From: an uncultured Oscillospiraceae bacterium
Lineage (GTDB): Bacteria; Bacillota; Clostridia; Oscillospirales; Oscillospiraceae
Direction of reading: 5' to 3'
DNA: 64,000 nt
Assembly (NCBI GenBank): GCA_934591635.1
Contig: CAKTPI010000008.1
Location: 19,859 to 83,858, forward strand
Positions 33,919 to 43,677 of the stretch are shown one piece after another (the stretch's first letter is position 1; every line of letters begins with the position of its first letter). Under the pieces are notes generated by a model. The model searched no databases. It was not told the origin of the DNA and saw only the letters and a program-made list of their open reading frames with translations. The position numbers were made by a program, and so were the translations under genes.

Positions 33919-35193
33919 GTGTTGCAGACACTTCGGAATGCATGGAAAATTCCTGAACTCCGTAAAAAGGTCATCTTCACATTGTTCATCCTGCTGATCT
34001 ACCGGGTGGGCAATGTGATTCCCGTTCCCTTTATTGATGTGAACACCCTGTCTTCTTATTTTAACCAGACGCTGTCCAACACCATCCTGGGCCTGTACAA
34101 TGCAATGTCCGGTTCCGCATTCTCCCGCGCCACCGTCTTTGCACTGGGCATCCAGCCCTACATCAACGCCTCCATCATTATCCAGCTGCTGACCATTGCA
34201 ATCCCTGCTCTGGAGCGGCTGGCTAAGGATGAGGGCGAGGATGGCAAGAAGAAGATTGCGGCAATCACCCGTTATTCCACTGTCGGTCTGGGGCTGCTGA
34301 TGGGCTGGGCATACTACATGATGCTCAAGAACTACAGCTCCTCCAGCTTCGCAATCATCGAAGAGACCGGCTTCCTGCCTGCACTGGTCATTATCCTGGC
34401 CTTCACCGCAGGCTCTGCCCTGGTCATGTGGCTGGGTGAGCAGATCACCGAGTTCGGCATTGGCAACGGCATCTCCATGATCCTGTTTGCCAACATCGTC
34501 TCCGGTCTGCCCTCCATGCTGTATAACCTGGTTCAGATGGCTTGGTGGAAGATCGTCATCGTCCTGGTTGGCATGGTTGCGCTGATCCTTTTCATCGTCT
34601 TTATCAACGATGCAGAGCGCCGCATCCCCATCCAGTATGCCAAGCGCGTGGTAGGCCGCAAGGTCTACGGCGGCCAGAATACCAACCTGCCCATCAAGGT
34701 GAGCATGTCCGGTGTTATGCCTGTCATCTTCGCACAGTCCATCTGCTCCCTGCCGGCTACCATCTGCGCCTTCACCGGCAGCACCAGCGGCTGGGCCTAC
34801 AAGTACCTGTGGAGCAACAACAGCGCTTTTTATGCCGTTGTTTACTTCCTGATGATTTTCTTCTTCAGCTGGTTCTACTCCACCATCCAGTATGATCCCA
34901 TGGAGATTTCCAACAACCTGATGAAGAACGGTGGTTTTATCCCCGGCTTCCGCCCGGGCAAGCCTACCGCTCAGTTCATCCAGAAGGTTATCAACAAGAT
35001 CGTGGTCTTTGGTGCTGTCTATCTGGGCATCGTTGCTATGCTGCCGATTATCGCAGGCGACCTGATGTCCGGCTTCAGCAGTCTGGCCATCGGCGGTACC
35101 TCCGTCATCATCGTTGTGGGTGTTGCCCTTGAGACGGTGCAGGCGCTGGAGGCACAGATGCTGATGCGTCACTACAAAGGCTTCCTGGATTAA
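33919..35193 (+). CDS. secY: Protein translocase subunit SecY
   Basis: 424 residues with ten membrane helices. The plug region and first helices (LFILLIYRVGNVIPVPFID), FALGIQPYINASIIIQLL, and the cytoplasmic loop with RRIPIQYAKRVVGRK are family marks. It forms the membrane channel used with SecA and the ribosome; all exported proteins of this window depend on it. The start is GTG 33919 (TTG 33922 possible), with GAGGTG in the last rplO codons. Confidence 0.97.
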   Translation: MLQTLRNAWKIPELRKKVIFTLFILLIYRVGNVIPVPFIDVNTLSSYFNQTLSNTILGLYNAMSGSAFSRATVFALGIQPYINASIIIQLLTIAIPALERLAKDEGEDGKKKIAAITRYSTVGLGLLMGWAYYMMLKNYSSSSFAIIEETGFLPALVIILAFTAGSALVMWLGEQITEFGIGNGISMILFANIVSGLPSMLYNLVQMAWWKIVIVLVGMVALILFIVFINDAERRIPIQYAKRVVGRKVYGGQNTNLPIKVSMSGVMPVIFAQSICSLPATICAFTGSTSGWAYKYLWSNNSAFYAVVYFLMIFFFSWFYSTIQYDPMEISNNLMKNGGFIPGFRPGKPTAQFIQKVINKIVVFGAVYLGIVAMLPIIAGDLMSGFSSLAIGGTSVIIVVGVALETVQALEAQMLMRHYKGFLD

Positions 35194-35211
35194 GCGGGAG
35201 GTATTGGCAGG

Positions 35212-35850
35212 ATGAATCTCATTCTACTGGGCGCTCCCGGCGCCGGAAAGGGGACCCAAGCTGAGCTGCTTGTAAACAAGCTCTCTATCCCCGCCATTTC
35301 TACCGGGAATATGCTCCGCGAGGCCATTGCAAATGGCACCGAGCTGGGCATGAAAGCAAAATCCTACATGGACGCCGGTGACCTGGTGCCCGACGAGCTG
35401 ATTCTCGGCATCGTCGCTCACCGGGTGACACAGCCCGACTGTGCAAACGGCTTTATCCTGGACGGCGTGCCCCGCACGCTGGCTCAGGCGGAAGCGCTGG
35501 AAGCTGCCGGGGTAAAAATCGACTATGTAGTTTCCATTGAGGTTGAAGACAGCGAGATCGAGGCCCGTATGACCGGCCGCAGAGTGTGCAGCCATTGCGG
35601 TGCCAGCTATCATGTTGTTGCGCATCCTCCCAAACAGGACGGCATCTGTGATTCCTGCGGCGGTGAGCTGATCATCCGGAAGGATGATGCTCCCGAAACC
35701 GTTCGGAACCGTCTCCAGGTTTACCACGCTACCACTGAGGTGCTCAAGGACTTCTATGGCAAGCTGGGCCGCTTGGTGAAGGTCAACGGAAGCCAGCCCA
35801 TTGAGAAAGCAAACGAGGATATCCTCGCTGCGATAGGGGCAAAGGTATGA
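35212..35850 (+). CDS. adk: Adenylate kinase, zinc-LID type
   Basis: 212 residues. P-loop LLGAPGAGKGTQAE at the N-terminus, NMP-binding STGNMLREA, and a LID with CSHCGASYHV and CDSCGGEL (four Cys, zinc form of Gram-positives). Interconverts AMP, ATP and ADP. It overlaps map by 4 bases. Confidence 0.97.
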   Translation: MNLILLGAPGAGKGTQAELLVNKLSIPAISTGNMLREAIANGTELGMKAKSYMDAGDLVPDELILGIVAHRVTQPDCANGFILDGVPRTLAQAEALEAAGVKIDYVVSIEVEDSEIEARMTGRRVCSHCGASYHVVAHPPKQDGICDSCGGELIIRKDDAPETVRNRLQVYHATTEVLKDFYGKLGRLVKVNGSQPIEKANEDILAAIGAKV

Positions 35851-36602
35851 TCTCAATCAAGAATGAACGAGAGCTTTCCTGTATGCGTGAGGCTTGCAAA
35901 ATTACCGCGGCAGCCCGTGCTTTGGCAGGGGAATTGGTAAAACCTGGCGTATCCACGAAAGCAATAGATCGGGCCGTGCACGATTTTATCGTCAGTCAGG
36001 GCGCAAAACCGTCGTTCCTGAACTATAACGGCTTCCCTGCAAGTGCCTGCATCAGCGTCAACAATGTGATTATCCACGGAATTCCGGGTGGCTACATCCT
36101 GAAAGAAGGGGATATCGTATCAGTGGACGTGGGTGCGTTCTATAAGGGATTTCATGGCGATTGTGCTGCAACCTATGCCTGTGGTGCCATCAGCACCGAA
36201 GCCCAAAAGCTGATTGATGTAACGAAGCAGTCCTTCTTCGAGGGGATTAAATTCGCGAAAAAAGGCAATCGGGTGCAAGATATCTCCCATGCCGTACAAA
36301 CGTATGTGGAGTCTAACGGTTTTGCAGTTGTGCGGGATTTCGTAGGTCACGGCGTTGGCCGCCAGCTGCATGAGGAGCCGGAGGTGCCCAATTACGGTGC
36401 ACCTGGCCGCGGCCCCAGGCTTCTGCCTGGCATGACCATTGCGGTAGAGCCTATGGTGAACGTTGGAACCTATCAGGTGAAGGTGCTCTCCGATGGCTGG
36501 ACCACGGTGACGGCCGACGGCAAACTGGCTGCTCACTATGAAAATACTGTACTCATCACCGACGGCGAGCCGGAAATACTCACCGTCACCGAAGGACTTT
36601 GA
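35847..36602 (+). CDS. map: Methionine aminopeptidase, type I
   Basis: 251 residues. The two-metal site residues lie in VSVDVGAFYKGFHGDCAATY (two Asp), FVGHGVGRQLHEEPEVPNYG (His) and MTIAVEPMVNVG (Glu), plus a late Glu in HYENTVLITD. Removes initiator Met from new proteins. ATG overlaps the adk stop. Confidence 0.97.
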   Translation: MISIKNERELSCMREACKITAAARALAGELVKPGVSTKAIDRAVHDFIVSQGAKPSFLNYNGFPASACISVNNVIIHGIPGGYILKEGDIVSVDVGAFYKGFHGDCAATYACGAISTEAQKLIDVTKQSFFEGIKFAKKGNRVQDISHAVQTYVESNGFAVVRDFVGHGVGRQLHEEPEVPNYGAPGRGPRLLPGMTIAVEPMVNVGTYQVKVLSDGWTTVTADGKLAAHYENTVLITDGEPEILTVTEGL

Positions 36603-36605
36603 TCT

Positions 36606-36908
36606 ATGGACCCAGAGAGATCGGAATTTCAAATCTCGGATGTGGTGATTTCCGTGCAGGGACGTGATCAGGGCGAGCTATATTATGTTGTTGGTCAGCA
36701 GGAGGGTTACCTGCTGCTGGCCAACGGTAAAAATCGCACCCTGGACGCGCCGAAACGGAAGAAGCAAAAGCACGTAGAGAAAGTACTTCGATCTGAGACC
36801 AGAGTTGCTGAGAAAATTCTTTCCGGCGACAAAGTGCTCAACGGCGAATTACGAAGAGACCTGGCCTTTTTAAGCCGGGGGATGCAAGCAAACAACCTAG
36901 GAGGTTAA
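36606..36908 (+). CDS. KOW domain-containing RNA-binding protein (L14e-like)
   Basis: 100 residues. A short KOW-like barrel at the start ([41 protein letters not shown]) resembles archaeal/eukaryotic L14e; a helical tail follows. Firmicutes commonly keep such a gene between map and infA, so a ribosome- or RNA-related role is likely but unproven. ATG 3 bases after the map stop. Confidence 0.85.
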   Translation: MDPERSEFQISDVVISVQGRDQGELYYVVGQQEGYLLLANGKNRTLDAPKRKKQKHVEKVLRSETRVAEKILSGDKVLNGELRRDLAFLSRGMQANNLGG

Positions 36909-36912
36909 TGAC

Positions 36913-37134
36913 TTGGCTGCGAAAGACGACGTAATCGAACTTGAGGGCATCGTAACTGATGCACTGCCCAATGCAATGTTCAAGGTTGACATCGGCAATG
37001 GACACAGCATTCTGGCACACATTTCCGGCAGGCTCCGAATGAATTTCATTAAGATCTTGCCCGGTGACAAGGTAACCGTTCAAATGTCTCCCTATGATCT
37101 GACCCAAGGCCGGATCACCTGGAGAAGCAAGTAA
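36913..37134 (+). CDS. infA: Translation initiation factor IF-1
   Basis: 73 residues, OB fold: [37 protein letters not shown] and [17 protein letters not shown]. Start TTG at 36913, after TAGGAGGT (36898-36905). Binds the A site during initiation with IF-2 and IF-3. Confidence 0.97.
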   Translation: MAAKDDVIELEGIVTDALPNAMFKVDIGNGHSILAHISGRLRMNFIKILPGDKVTVQMSPYDLTQGRITWRSK

Positions 37135-37172
37135 TACTAGAGAAGAGATTTCTCATATGGAGGTTAAACAGT

Positions 37173-37286
37173 ATGAAGGTAAGACCGTCCGTTAAACCCA
37201 TGTGCGAAAAGTGTAAGATCATCAAGCGCAAGGGTCGCGTTATGGTAATTTGCGAAAACCCCAAGCATAAGCAGAGACAAGGCTAA
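37173..37286 (+). CDS. rpmJ: 50S ribosomal protein L36 (bL36), zinc form
   Basis: 37 residues: [20 protein letters not shown] followed by [17 protein letters not shown]. Ligands CxxC (Cys 11, 14), Cys and His mark the zinc-containing type. TGGAGGTT (37158-37165) is the ribosome binding site. Confidence 0.98.
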   Translation: MKVRPSVKPMCEKCKIIKRKGRVMVICENPKHKQRQG

Positions 37287-37306
37287 TAGGAGGTGCTGAA
37301 AGAGTT

Positions 37307-37675
37307 ATGGCACGTATTTCTGGTATCGATCTTCCCCGCGACAAGCGGATCGAAGTTGCTCTGACCTATATCTACGGTATTGGACCTGCCCGTGCAGCGG
37401 AAGTCCTGAAGAACACCGGTATCGACCCCGATACCCGCGTTCAGGATCTGACTGACGACCAGGAGGCCCAGCTGCGTGAGGCCATTGAGCATCACTATCT
37501 CATCGAGGGCGACCTGCGCCGTGAGACCGCTATGAACATCAAGCGTCTGTCTGAAATCGGCTGCTACCGTGGTCTGCGTCATCGCCGTGGCCTGCCTGTC
37601 CATGGCCAGCGTACCAAGACCAACGCCCGTACCCGTAAGGGCCCCAAGAAGACCATTGCTAACAAGAAGAAGTAA
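37307..37675 (+). CDS. rpsM: 30S ribosomal protein S13 (uS13)
   Basis: 122 residues. [36 protein letters not shown] and the basic tail [20 protein letters not shown] are diagnostic. Touches the P-site tRNA and forms the bridge to the 50S subunit. Confidence 0.98.
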   Translation: MARISGIDLPRDKRIEVALTYIYGIGPARAAEVLKNTGIDPDTRVQDLTDDQEAQLREAIEHHYLIEGDLRRETAMNIKRLSEIGCYRGLRHRRGLPVHGQRTKTNARTRKGPKKTIANKKK

Positions 37676-37690
37676 GGAGGGATATGTACA

Positions 37691-38089
37691 ATGGCTGCGA
37701 AAACTGCTAAGAAAGTTGTAAAGCGCCGTCGCGAGCGCAAAGTGGTTGAGAAGGGTGCGGCACATATCCGCTCCTCCTTCAACAACACCATGGTGACCAT
37801 CACCGACCTGGAGGGTAATGCTCTGTCCTGGGCTTCCTCCGGCGGACTGGGCTTCCGTGGCTCCCGTAAGTCCACCCCCTATGCCGCTCAGACTGCTGCT
37901 GAGACCGCTGCAAAGGCTGCGATGGAATACGGCCTGAAGACCGTTGAGGTCTATGTCAAAGGCCCCGGCCAGGGACGTGAAGCCGCTATCCGCGCTTTGC
38001 AGACTGCCGGCCTGGAAGTCGTTATGATTAAGGACGTCACCCCCATTGCTCACAATGGCTGCCGTCCCCCCAAGAGACGTCGTGTCTGA
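37691..38089 (+). CDS. rpsK: 30S ribosomal protein S11 (uS11)
   Basis: 132 residues. [44 protein letters not shown] and the end [17 protein letters not shown] are characteristic. Lies on the platform of the 30S subunit. Confidence 0.98.
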   Translation: MAAKTAKKVVKRRRERKVVEKGAAHIRSSFNNTMVTITDLEGNALSWASSGGLGFRGSRKSTPYAAQTAAETAAKAAMEYGLKTVEVYVKGPGQGREAAIRALQTAGLEVVMIKDVTPIAHNGCRPPKRRRV

Positions 38090-38115
38090 TTACGCTATAG
38101 GAGGAATTTTGCGTT

Positions 38116-38712
38116 ATGGCTAAGAATATGCAGCCCGTGCTGAAGCGTTGCAGAACGCTGGGCGTTTCTCCTGCCGCAATGGGTTATTCTAAGACTTCCA
38201 ACAAGAACCCCGGCGGCCAGAGAAGAGCTAAGAAGTCTGAGTATGCTACTCAGCTGACCGAGAAGCAGAAGGTCAAGTTTGTTTATGGTATCCAGGAGAA
38301 GCAGTTCCGTAACTACTACGAGAAGGCTTCCCGCATGGAAGGCAACACCGGTGAGGAGCTGCTGACCTTTGTGGAGCGCCGCCTGGATAACGTTGTGTAC
38401 CGCCTTGGCTTTGCCAACTCCCGCCGTCAGGCCCGTCAGCTGGTGAACCATGGTCACTTCACCGTCAATGGCAATCGCGTCAATATCCCCAGCTACCTGA
38501 TCAAGGTCGGTGATGTTGTCGCTGTCAGCGAGAAGAGCGTTTCCAACAACTTCTTCAAGAAGCTGAAGGAAGACGATGCCTTTGTTGCTGCCCCCAAGTG
38601 GCTGGATCGTGATAAGAACACCCTCCAGGGCAAGGTTATTGCTATGCCTACCAAGGCCGATATCGACTTCGACATCGCAGTGCACCTCATCGTCGAGTTG
38701 TACTCCAAGTAA
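38116..38712 (+). CDS. rpsD: 30S ribosomal protein S4 (uS4)
   Basis: 198 residues. The S4 RNA-binding domain is LDNVVYRLGFANSRRQARQLVNHGHF with NIPSYLIKVGDVV. The N-terminal zinc knuckle is absent (zinc-free form). It starts 16S rRNA assembly and regulates the alpha operon in some bacteria. TAGGAGGAA upstream. Confidence 0.97.
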   Translation: MAKNMQPVLKRCRTLGVSPAAMGYSKTSNKNPGGQRRAKKSEYATQLTEKQKVKFVYGIQEKQFRNYYEKASRMEGNTGEELLTFVERRLDNVVYRLGFANSRRQARQLVNHGHFTVNGNRVNIPSYLIKVGDVVAVSEKSVSNNFFKKLKEDDAFVAAPKWLDRDKNTLQGKVIAMPTKADIDFDIAVHLIVELYSK

Positions 38713-38746
38713 TAATCTCCCCCCTGTTTGTCCGCAAATTTGCTTC

Positions 38747-38766
38747 GTGGGGAGTTATCTCCCCAC
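38747..38766 (+). promoter_or_regulatory. Hairpin in the rpsD-rpoA spacer
   Basis: A perfect 8-bp stem, GTGGGGAG (38747-38754) with CTCCCCAC (38759-38766), 4-base loop, ending 23 bases before the rpoA ATG and just before AAGGAGG. No T-run follows, so it is not a terminator; it may tune rpoA translation or mRNA processing. Confidence 0.4.
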
Positions 38767-38789
38767 TCTACTAAGGAGGGTTTTGATTC

Positions 38790-39752
38790 ATGGTAGAAAT
38801 TGAAAAGCCTCGTATCAGCTGCTTTGATTCCGCAGAGAATATTTCCTACGGCAAGTATGTCGTGGAGCCTCTGGAGCGTGGCTATGGCATGACTCTGGGC
38901 AACTCTCTGCGCAGAATCCTGCTGTCCAGCCTGCCCGGCTATGCAGCCACTTCTGTGAAAATCCAGGGCGTACAGCATGAGTTTTCTACCATCCCCGGTG
39001 TTACCGAGGATGTGACGGAGATCGTGCTGAATGTCAAGAGAATCACACCCAAGCTGCACTGCACCGGTGTCAAGACTGTTCACATTGATGCCGTCGGCCC
39101 CTGTGAGGTAACCGCCGGTGACATCAAAGCGGATGCCGAGGTTGAAATCCTGAATCCCGAGCTGCACATCTGTACGCTGGGTCAGGATGCCACTTTCAAT
39201 ATGGAAATCACCATGTCCCAGGGTAGAGGCTATGTTTCCTCTGATCGGAACAAAACGCCTCAGACTGTGATTGGCGTGATTCCCATCGACTCCATCTATT
39301 CCCCTGTGACCAAGGTGAATTACACGGTGGAGCCCACCCGTGTCGGTGACAAAACCGATTACGATAAGCTGACTCTCGAGGTCTGGACCGATTCCACTAT
39401 TTCCGCCAAGGACGCTGTGTCCCTGGGGGCAAAGATTCTGAGCGACCATCTGACGGTGTTTACCAACCTGTCCGATGCCGTGGCGACCAGCTCCACCGTA
39501 GTGGAGAAGGCCCCGGATCGCCCGGATGCGAAGCTGTCCATGACCATCGATGAATTGGATCTGTCCGTCCGTAGCTTCAACTGCCTGAAGCGCGCAAACA
39601 TCAATACGGTTGCCGACCTCATTAACAAGACCGGCGAGGATATGATGCGCGTGCGCAACATGGGCAAGAAATCCCTGGATGAAGTCCAGAAGAAGCTGGA
39701 AATGATGGGCTTGTCCCTGGCCAGCGAAGACAACACTGGCAGCAACAACTAA
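38790..39752 (+). CDS. rpoA: DNA-directed RNA polymerase subunit alpha
   Basis: 320 residues. N-terminal domain with [22 protein letters not shown] and INAV-like [12 protein letters not shown]; a linker near 230; C-terminal domain with [21 protein letters not shown] and [11 protein letters not shown]. It assembles polymerase and contacts UP elements and activators. AAGGAGG at 38773-38779. Confidence 0.98.
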   Translation: MVEIEKPRISCFDSAENISYGKYVVEPLERGYGMTLGNSLRRILLSSLPGYAATSVKIQGVQHEFSTIPGVTEDVTEIVLNVKRITPKLHCTGVKTVHIDAVGPCEVTAGDIKADAEVEILNPELHICTLGQDATFNMEITMSQGRGYVSSDRNKTPQTVIGVIPIDSIYSPVTKVNYTVEPTRVGDKTDYDKLTLEVWTDSTISAKDAVSLGAKILSDHLTVFTNLSDAVATSSTVVEKAPDRPDAKLSMTIDELDLSVRSFNCLKRANINTVADLINKTGEDMMRVRNMGKKSLDEVQKKLEMMGLSLASEDNTGSNN

Positions 39753-39776
39753 CCTTTTAAGAAGGAGGAAACGTTC

Positions 39777-40118
39777 ATGTTCGGCACTCGTAAGCTGGGT
39801 AAGACCAGCGCTCAGAGAAAGGCTCTGCTGCGTCAGCAGGTCACCGACCTGCTGGAAAATGGCAAGATGGAAACCACTTTCTATCGCGCCAAGGAAGTGC
39901 AGCCCGTTGTTGAGAAGATGATTACCCTGGGTAAGAAGGGCAACCTGGCCGCTTACCGTAAGGCTCTGGCATTCATCACCAAAGAGGATGTGGCTAACAA
40001 GCTGTTCAAGGAGATCGCTCCCAAGTATGCAGACCGCAATGGCGGCTATACCAGAGTGACCCGTACCGGCGAACGCCGCGGCGATGCTGCTGAGATGGCA
40101 GTCATCGAGCTGGTGTAA
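39777..40118 (+). CDS. rplQ: 50S ribosomal protein L17 (bL17)
   Basis: 113 residues. [26 protein letters not shown] and the C-terminal [23 protein letters not shown] are typical. Last gene of the supercluster; AGGAGGAA upstream and a strong terminator after it. Confidence 0.98.
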   Translation: MFGTRKLGKTSAQRKALLRQQVTDLLENGKMETTFYRAKEVQPVVEKMITLGKKGNLAAYRKALAFITKEDVANKLFKEIAPKYADRNGGYTRVTRTGERRGDAAEMAVIELV

Positions 40119-40138
40119 TCCGGCGTCCAAATAAACTC

Positions 40139-40172
40139 AAATCCCCCTTGCGACAGTGCGAGGGGGATTTTT
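40139..40172 (+). terminator. Terminator of the ribosomal supercluster
   Basis: AAATCCCCCTTGC (40139-40151) pairs with GCGAGGGGGATTT (40158-40170; one G-T), then TTTTTC. Confidence 0.9.
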
Positions 40173-40199
40173 CATATCCTTAAGAATTCTATAACATGC

Positions 40200-40228
40200 T
40201 TGCAAAAAGCAGACCTCAGTGGTAAGAT
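40200..40228 (+). promoter_or_regulatory. Promoter of the cysteine-rich exported protein gene
   Basis: TTGCAA (40200-40205), 17-base spacer, TAAGAT (40223-40228), about 95 bases before the ATG. Confidence 0.55.
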
Positions 40229-40322
40229 AATCCAGAGGAATAATCCTACCTCTCTGCCTGTTAATGGGTGGAGAGCCGCGGGAGATACCCTATATTTTCC
40301 GCAAATACAAGGAGGAAACATC

Positions 40323-41453
40323 ATGAAAAGAAATGTGTTAACTCGTTTCGCCTGTGCGGCCGCAGTGGCCCTGTTGGGCGTGGTGTTGAGCACTGCTGCC
40401 ATGGCAGACCCCGTTACCGGCGTGTGCCAGCAGTGCGACGCTGCCGGCCTGGTGTGCACCGGTCTGCACGCAACCGCCACCTACAAGAAGATCAGCGAAA
40501 CCCAGCATGCGCAGTACTATGAGTGCAACAATGGCCATAAGCAGCTGCGCTACAATGAGGACGGTTCGTTCCGGGATGTGGCAGCCCACGTTGCCAACAA
40601 AAATGCAACCTGCACCGAGGCAGCTGTCTGCGGCGACTGCGGTGAGTCCTTTGGTGCTCCGCTGGATCATGATGTGGTAATTGACCCCGCTGTTCCCGCT
40701 ACCTGCACCAAGACGGGCCTGACCGAGGGTAAGCATTGCGCCCGTCCGGGCTGCGGCCTTGTTCTCGTTGCTCAGGAAGTGACGCCCATGGTTGACCATG
40801 TGTGGGATGCCGGTAAGGTGACCAAACCCACCTGCTCGCATGAGGGGTATACCACCTATACCTGCAAGGTGTGCAACACCAAGATTCAGACCGATAAGAC
40901 GGCTCGCCTGTCCCATTGGTACGATGTCTGGACGCCCACGACGTCCGGCATGCACAGCGCTCCCTGCAAGCGGGAAGGCTGTACCTACGTCAAGGAAACC
41001 AACTGCGTGGAATGGAACTTTAAGCTGACCGTGGGTGATGAGACCGAGGACTACACTGTTTGCCCCGTCTGCGGTGCCCTGAGTGACGGCGGGCATCTGG
41101 AGTTGGTGGACACCGCTACCCCCAAGCCCATTACCGGCTGGACGCCCAAGGGCGATATGGTTCTGCGCTTTGGCGACCTGGAGAACGGCGAGCGGATCAT
41201 CAGCCTGGGCTTTGAGTTTGACGCCAAGCTGACCCAGTGCACTGGCAAGACCCGCTTTAATGTACCCGCTGAGATGCTGGACGGCTATAAGCTGATGCTG
41301 GTGGCTGCTGACGGCACCGAGACCGAGCTGGAGGTGGAGACCAACGGCCAGACCGCTTCCTTCGTCCTGGATTGGAACGCTGCTACTCAGAAGCTGCGCG
41401 TCCCCGTCCGCATTATGCACCTGGTTCCCGTGACCACGGAAGCTGTTGCCTGA
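40323..41453 (+). CDS. Exported cysteine-rich (zinc-ribbon-like repeat) protein
   Basis: 376 residues. Signal peptide with a clear AMA site (VVLSTAAMADPVTG). The mature part has repeated C-x2-3-C units: CQQC, CGDCGES, CARPGCG, CKVCNTK, CKREGC and CPVCGAL, embedded in sequence of the type ATCTKTGLTEGKHC and TCSHEGYTTYTC that occurs in clostridial surface proteins. From about residue 265 it changes to a beta-rich domain without Cys pairs. No wall anchor or C-terminal helix is seen, so it is probably secreted. AAGGAGGAA precedes the ATG; own promoter and terminator. Function unknown. Confidence 0.7.
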   Translation: MKRNVLTRFACAAAVALLGVVLSTAAMADPVTGVCQQCDAAGLVCTGLHATATYKKISETQHAQYYECNNGHKQLRYNEDGSFRDVAAHVANKNATCTEAAVCGDCGESFGAPLDHDVVIDPAVPATCTKTGLTEGKHCARPGCGLVLVAQEVTPMVDHVWDAGKVTKPTCSHEGYTTYTCKVCNTKIQTDKTARLSHWYDVWTPTTSGMHSAPCKREGCTYVKETNCVEWNFKLTVGDETEDYTVCPVCGALSDGGHLELVDTATPKPITGWTPKGDMVLRFGDLENGERIISLGFEFDAKLTQCTGKTRFNVPAEMLDGYKLMLVAADGTETELEVETNGQTASFVLDWNAATQKLRVPVRIMHLVPVTTEAVA

Positions 41454-41466
41454 TTTCTAATTCCGC

Positions 41467-41498
41467 AAGCTGCCTCCCATTTGAGAGGCAGCTTTTTT
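41467..41498 (+). terminator. Terminator of the cysteine-rich protein gene
   Basis: AAGCTGCCTC (41467-41476) pairs with GAGGCAGCTT (41485-41494), followed by a run of six T. Confidence 0.9.
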
Positions 41499-41621
41499 GC
41501 ACTGTACACAGAAACGACAAAAAGCAGAATTTGCATATTACCCGATTTCTTATGCAAGAACACAGTAAATTTTGTTGCGTATTATCGTCTAAAATGGAGA
41601 ACAAAGCAGGAGAAAGATGGA

Positions 41622-43568
41622 ATGGAATTCACACTGACAGCTCGAATGCAGGGACAGGCGGAGGACTATACCCCGCTGGCAGAAAATCAGCTGGAGGCCA
41701 GGCTGGAACAACTGAACGGGGATGGATCGGCGGCAAATCCTATTGCAGTGCGGCTCAGTATTCGGGCGCTGGCTGATTTTTGCGGTGTTGTCCGGGTTGG
41801 AATGAAGGTTCAGAAGGAAGCAGATTTCTATTTGCCTGGGGTGATTTATGGAACCAACCGCGGGGATGCGCCCCTGCTGGCGGACAGCAATTGTCCCCGG
41901 TTGCGGTTGCAGGGGGATTTCCCGGCATCTCCCTGGTGGATGTTCCGGGCAGACCGGCTGTCCCACCCCTGTGTTCTTTCCTTGGGCGGCGGCATGCTGA
42001 CCGGGTTGGCGGCATCCCCCTATTTTCAGAAAAACCCGGATGGCCTTGCCGGATGGCGTCCGGAAGTGGTGGGGACATTCTGCCAGTTCGCAGGCTTTGG
42101 CTGCTCATTGGATGGGGCTATTTATTACACACTGGGATATGAGAACGCTCCGTGGTTTTTCCTGGATTCGCATGCTGTCTTTCCCAGGGCTCCACTGGGG
42201 ACGGATAACTGCTTGATGTTGCGGGCAGGGGAGCAGGTGCAGGTTACGCTGCATTGCTTCTCTCTGGCAGCGGAGGACGGGCGTGCCATCCACCAGCCGC
42301 TGGAATGGATCTACCGTCACTTCCACCAGCCGCCCCGAAAGCTTTGCGGCGTGAGGCAAGCGGTGCAGGATATTTCGGATGCCATTGCTCGGGATGCCTG
42401 GCTGCCGGAGCACCATTCCTACTCCGGATTCGTGTTTGACCGGGGAGATCATTTTGAATATCGGGTACTTCCGTCCATCTCTTGGACAAATGGGCTGTCA
42501 GCCTCCGTCCCAATGCTTCTGGCGGCCTATCGCCTGGGACAGCCGGCAAAACGTGCCCAGGCGCTGGAGAATATTCAGCACATTGTGGACTGCTCTCTGA
42601 ATCCTCACAGCGGCCTACCCTACATGGCGGAGCAGGACGGCGTATGGAGCAATCACGGCTGGTGGTTCGACCGGCAGCATGTGCCGGGACATGCCGGATA
42701 CTTGGTGGGACAGAGTGTTTACCTCATTCTGCGGGCTTATGAAATTGAGGCTGCACACGGAGTGCTCCATCCGGACTGGCGCTCTTTTGCGGCGAGGATC
42801 ATCCGGCAGACAGAGAGGAGCCGGAACGACGATGGGGAGTATCCCTTCCTGTTCTCGGAGAAGACCGGTGCGGGAATGGAATATGATTCGATGTCCGGCG
42901 CATGGTGTCTGGCGGCAGCGGCGTATTACTGCTTGCTGACCGGAGAGCAAGTGTATCTCCCGGCGCTGCTGAAAAGTGAGGCCTGGTATTATGATGCCTA
43001 CGTCCGGCCTCAGGTATGCTACGGCGGTCCACTGGACACGGATAAAAACGTGGATTCCGAGGGCATCCTTGCCTATATCCGCGCCGTGCGGCGGCTCCAT
43101 GAGATTACCGGGGCAGATTATCTCCTAAGCCACCTGCGGGATGGTATTTGCTATGAATTTACCTTTAAGTTCTGCTATAATGTGCCCATCCAGGTTCCAC
43201 CCCTGAGTACCGTGGGCTGGTCCAGCTGCGGCGGCAGCATCACCTCGGTGACCAATCCCCATATTCATCCTATGTCCTCTTCCGTTATGGATGAGTTGGC
43301 ATACTATCTGCAACAGCGGGAAGATGGCTACATCCGCAGCCGCCTGGAGGACATCCGCCTGTGGAGCTGCCAATGCCATGCAACCTATGACGGAGAATAC
43401 GGCTACGGCCGCAAGGGCTGGCTGTCGGAACGCTTCTGTCACTGCCAGGGCCTGCTGAAGGAGCATTACCCCGATGGTACCCCGGCCAGCACCTGGTTTG
43501 CCCTGATGCCCTGGGCCTGCGGTTCCCTCTTGGAGGGCCTGACCGGCACTGCCTGGGAGGATGAATAG
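41622..43568 (+). CDS. Uncharacterised cytoplasmic protein, possible six-hairpin (alpha/alpha toroid) carbohydrate enzyme
   Basis: 648 residues, no signal peptide. The first 230 residues look beta-rich; the rest is mostly helical and rich in Trp, Tyr and His, with SISWTNGLSASVPMLLAAYR, DGVWSNHGWWFDRQHVPGHAG, YDSMSGAWCLAAAAYYCLLTG and a final TWFALMPWACGSLLEGL. A beta domain followed by helical repeats with such aromatic motifs recalls (alpha/alpha)6 glycoside hydrolases and lyases, but I cannot name a family or catalytic pair. AGGAGA lies 9 bases before the ATG. Stands alone between two terminators. Confidence 0.5.
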   Translation: MEFTLTARMQGQAEDYTPLAENQLEARLEQLNGDGSAANPIAVRLSIRALADFCGVVRVGMKVQKEADFYLPGVIYGTNRGDAPLLADSNCPRLRLQGDFPASPWWMFRADRLSHPCVLSLGGGMLTGLAASPYFQKNPDGLAGWRPEVVGTFCQFAGFGCSLDGAIYYTLGYENAPWFFLDSHAVFPRAPLGTDNCLMLRAGEQVQVTLHCFSLAAEDGRAIHQPLEWIYRHFHQPPRKLCGVRQAVQDISDAIARDAWLPEHHSYSGFVFDRGDHFEYRVLPSISWTNGLSASVPMLLAAYRLGQPAKRAQALENIQHIVDCSLNPHSGLPYMAEQDGVWSNHGWWFDRQHVPGHAGYLVGQSVYLILRAYEIEAAHGVLHPDWRSFAARIIRQTERSRNDDGEYPFLFSEKTGAGMEYDSMSGAWCLAAAAYYCLLTGEQVYLPALLKSEAWYYDAYVRPQVCYGGPLDTDKNVDSEGILAYIRAVRRLHEITGADYLLSHLRDGICYEFTFKFCYNVPIQVPPLSTVGWSSCGGSITSVTNPHIHPMSSSVMDELAYYLQQREDGYIRSRLEDIRLWSCQCHATYDGEYGYGRKGWLSERFCHCQGLLKEHYPDGTPASTWFALMPWACGSLLEGLTGTAWEDE

Positions 43569-43591
43569 GCGATAACACTTTCTTTTTTTCA

Positions 43592-43650
43592 TAAAAAACG
43601 ACTCGTACCGGCAGATACAGAAGTGTCCTTGGCCGGTACGAGCCTTTTTT
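43592..43650. terminator. Bidirectional terminator, 648-residue protein / surface-protein operon
   Basis: CTCGTACCGG (43602-43611) pairs with CCGGTACGAG (43633-43642). The plus side ends CCTTTTTT; the minus side reads GTTTTTTATG. It ends the ten-gene minus-strand operon 28 bases after its last stop codon. Confidence 0.9.
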
Positions 43651-43677
43651 GTGTCCCGGAATCGCACGTGTCTTACG

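Noticed and set aside
31744..35172. Long frames opposite the spc operon
   Set aside because: They lie across ribosomal protein genes and secY; no independent support.
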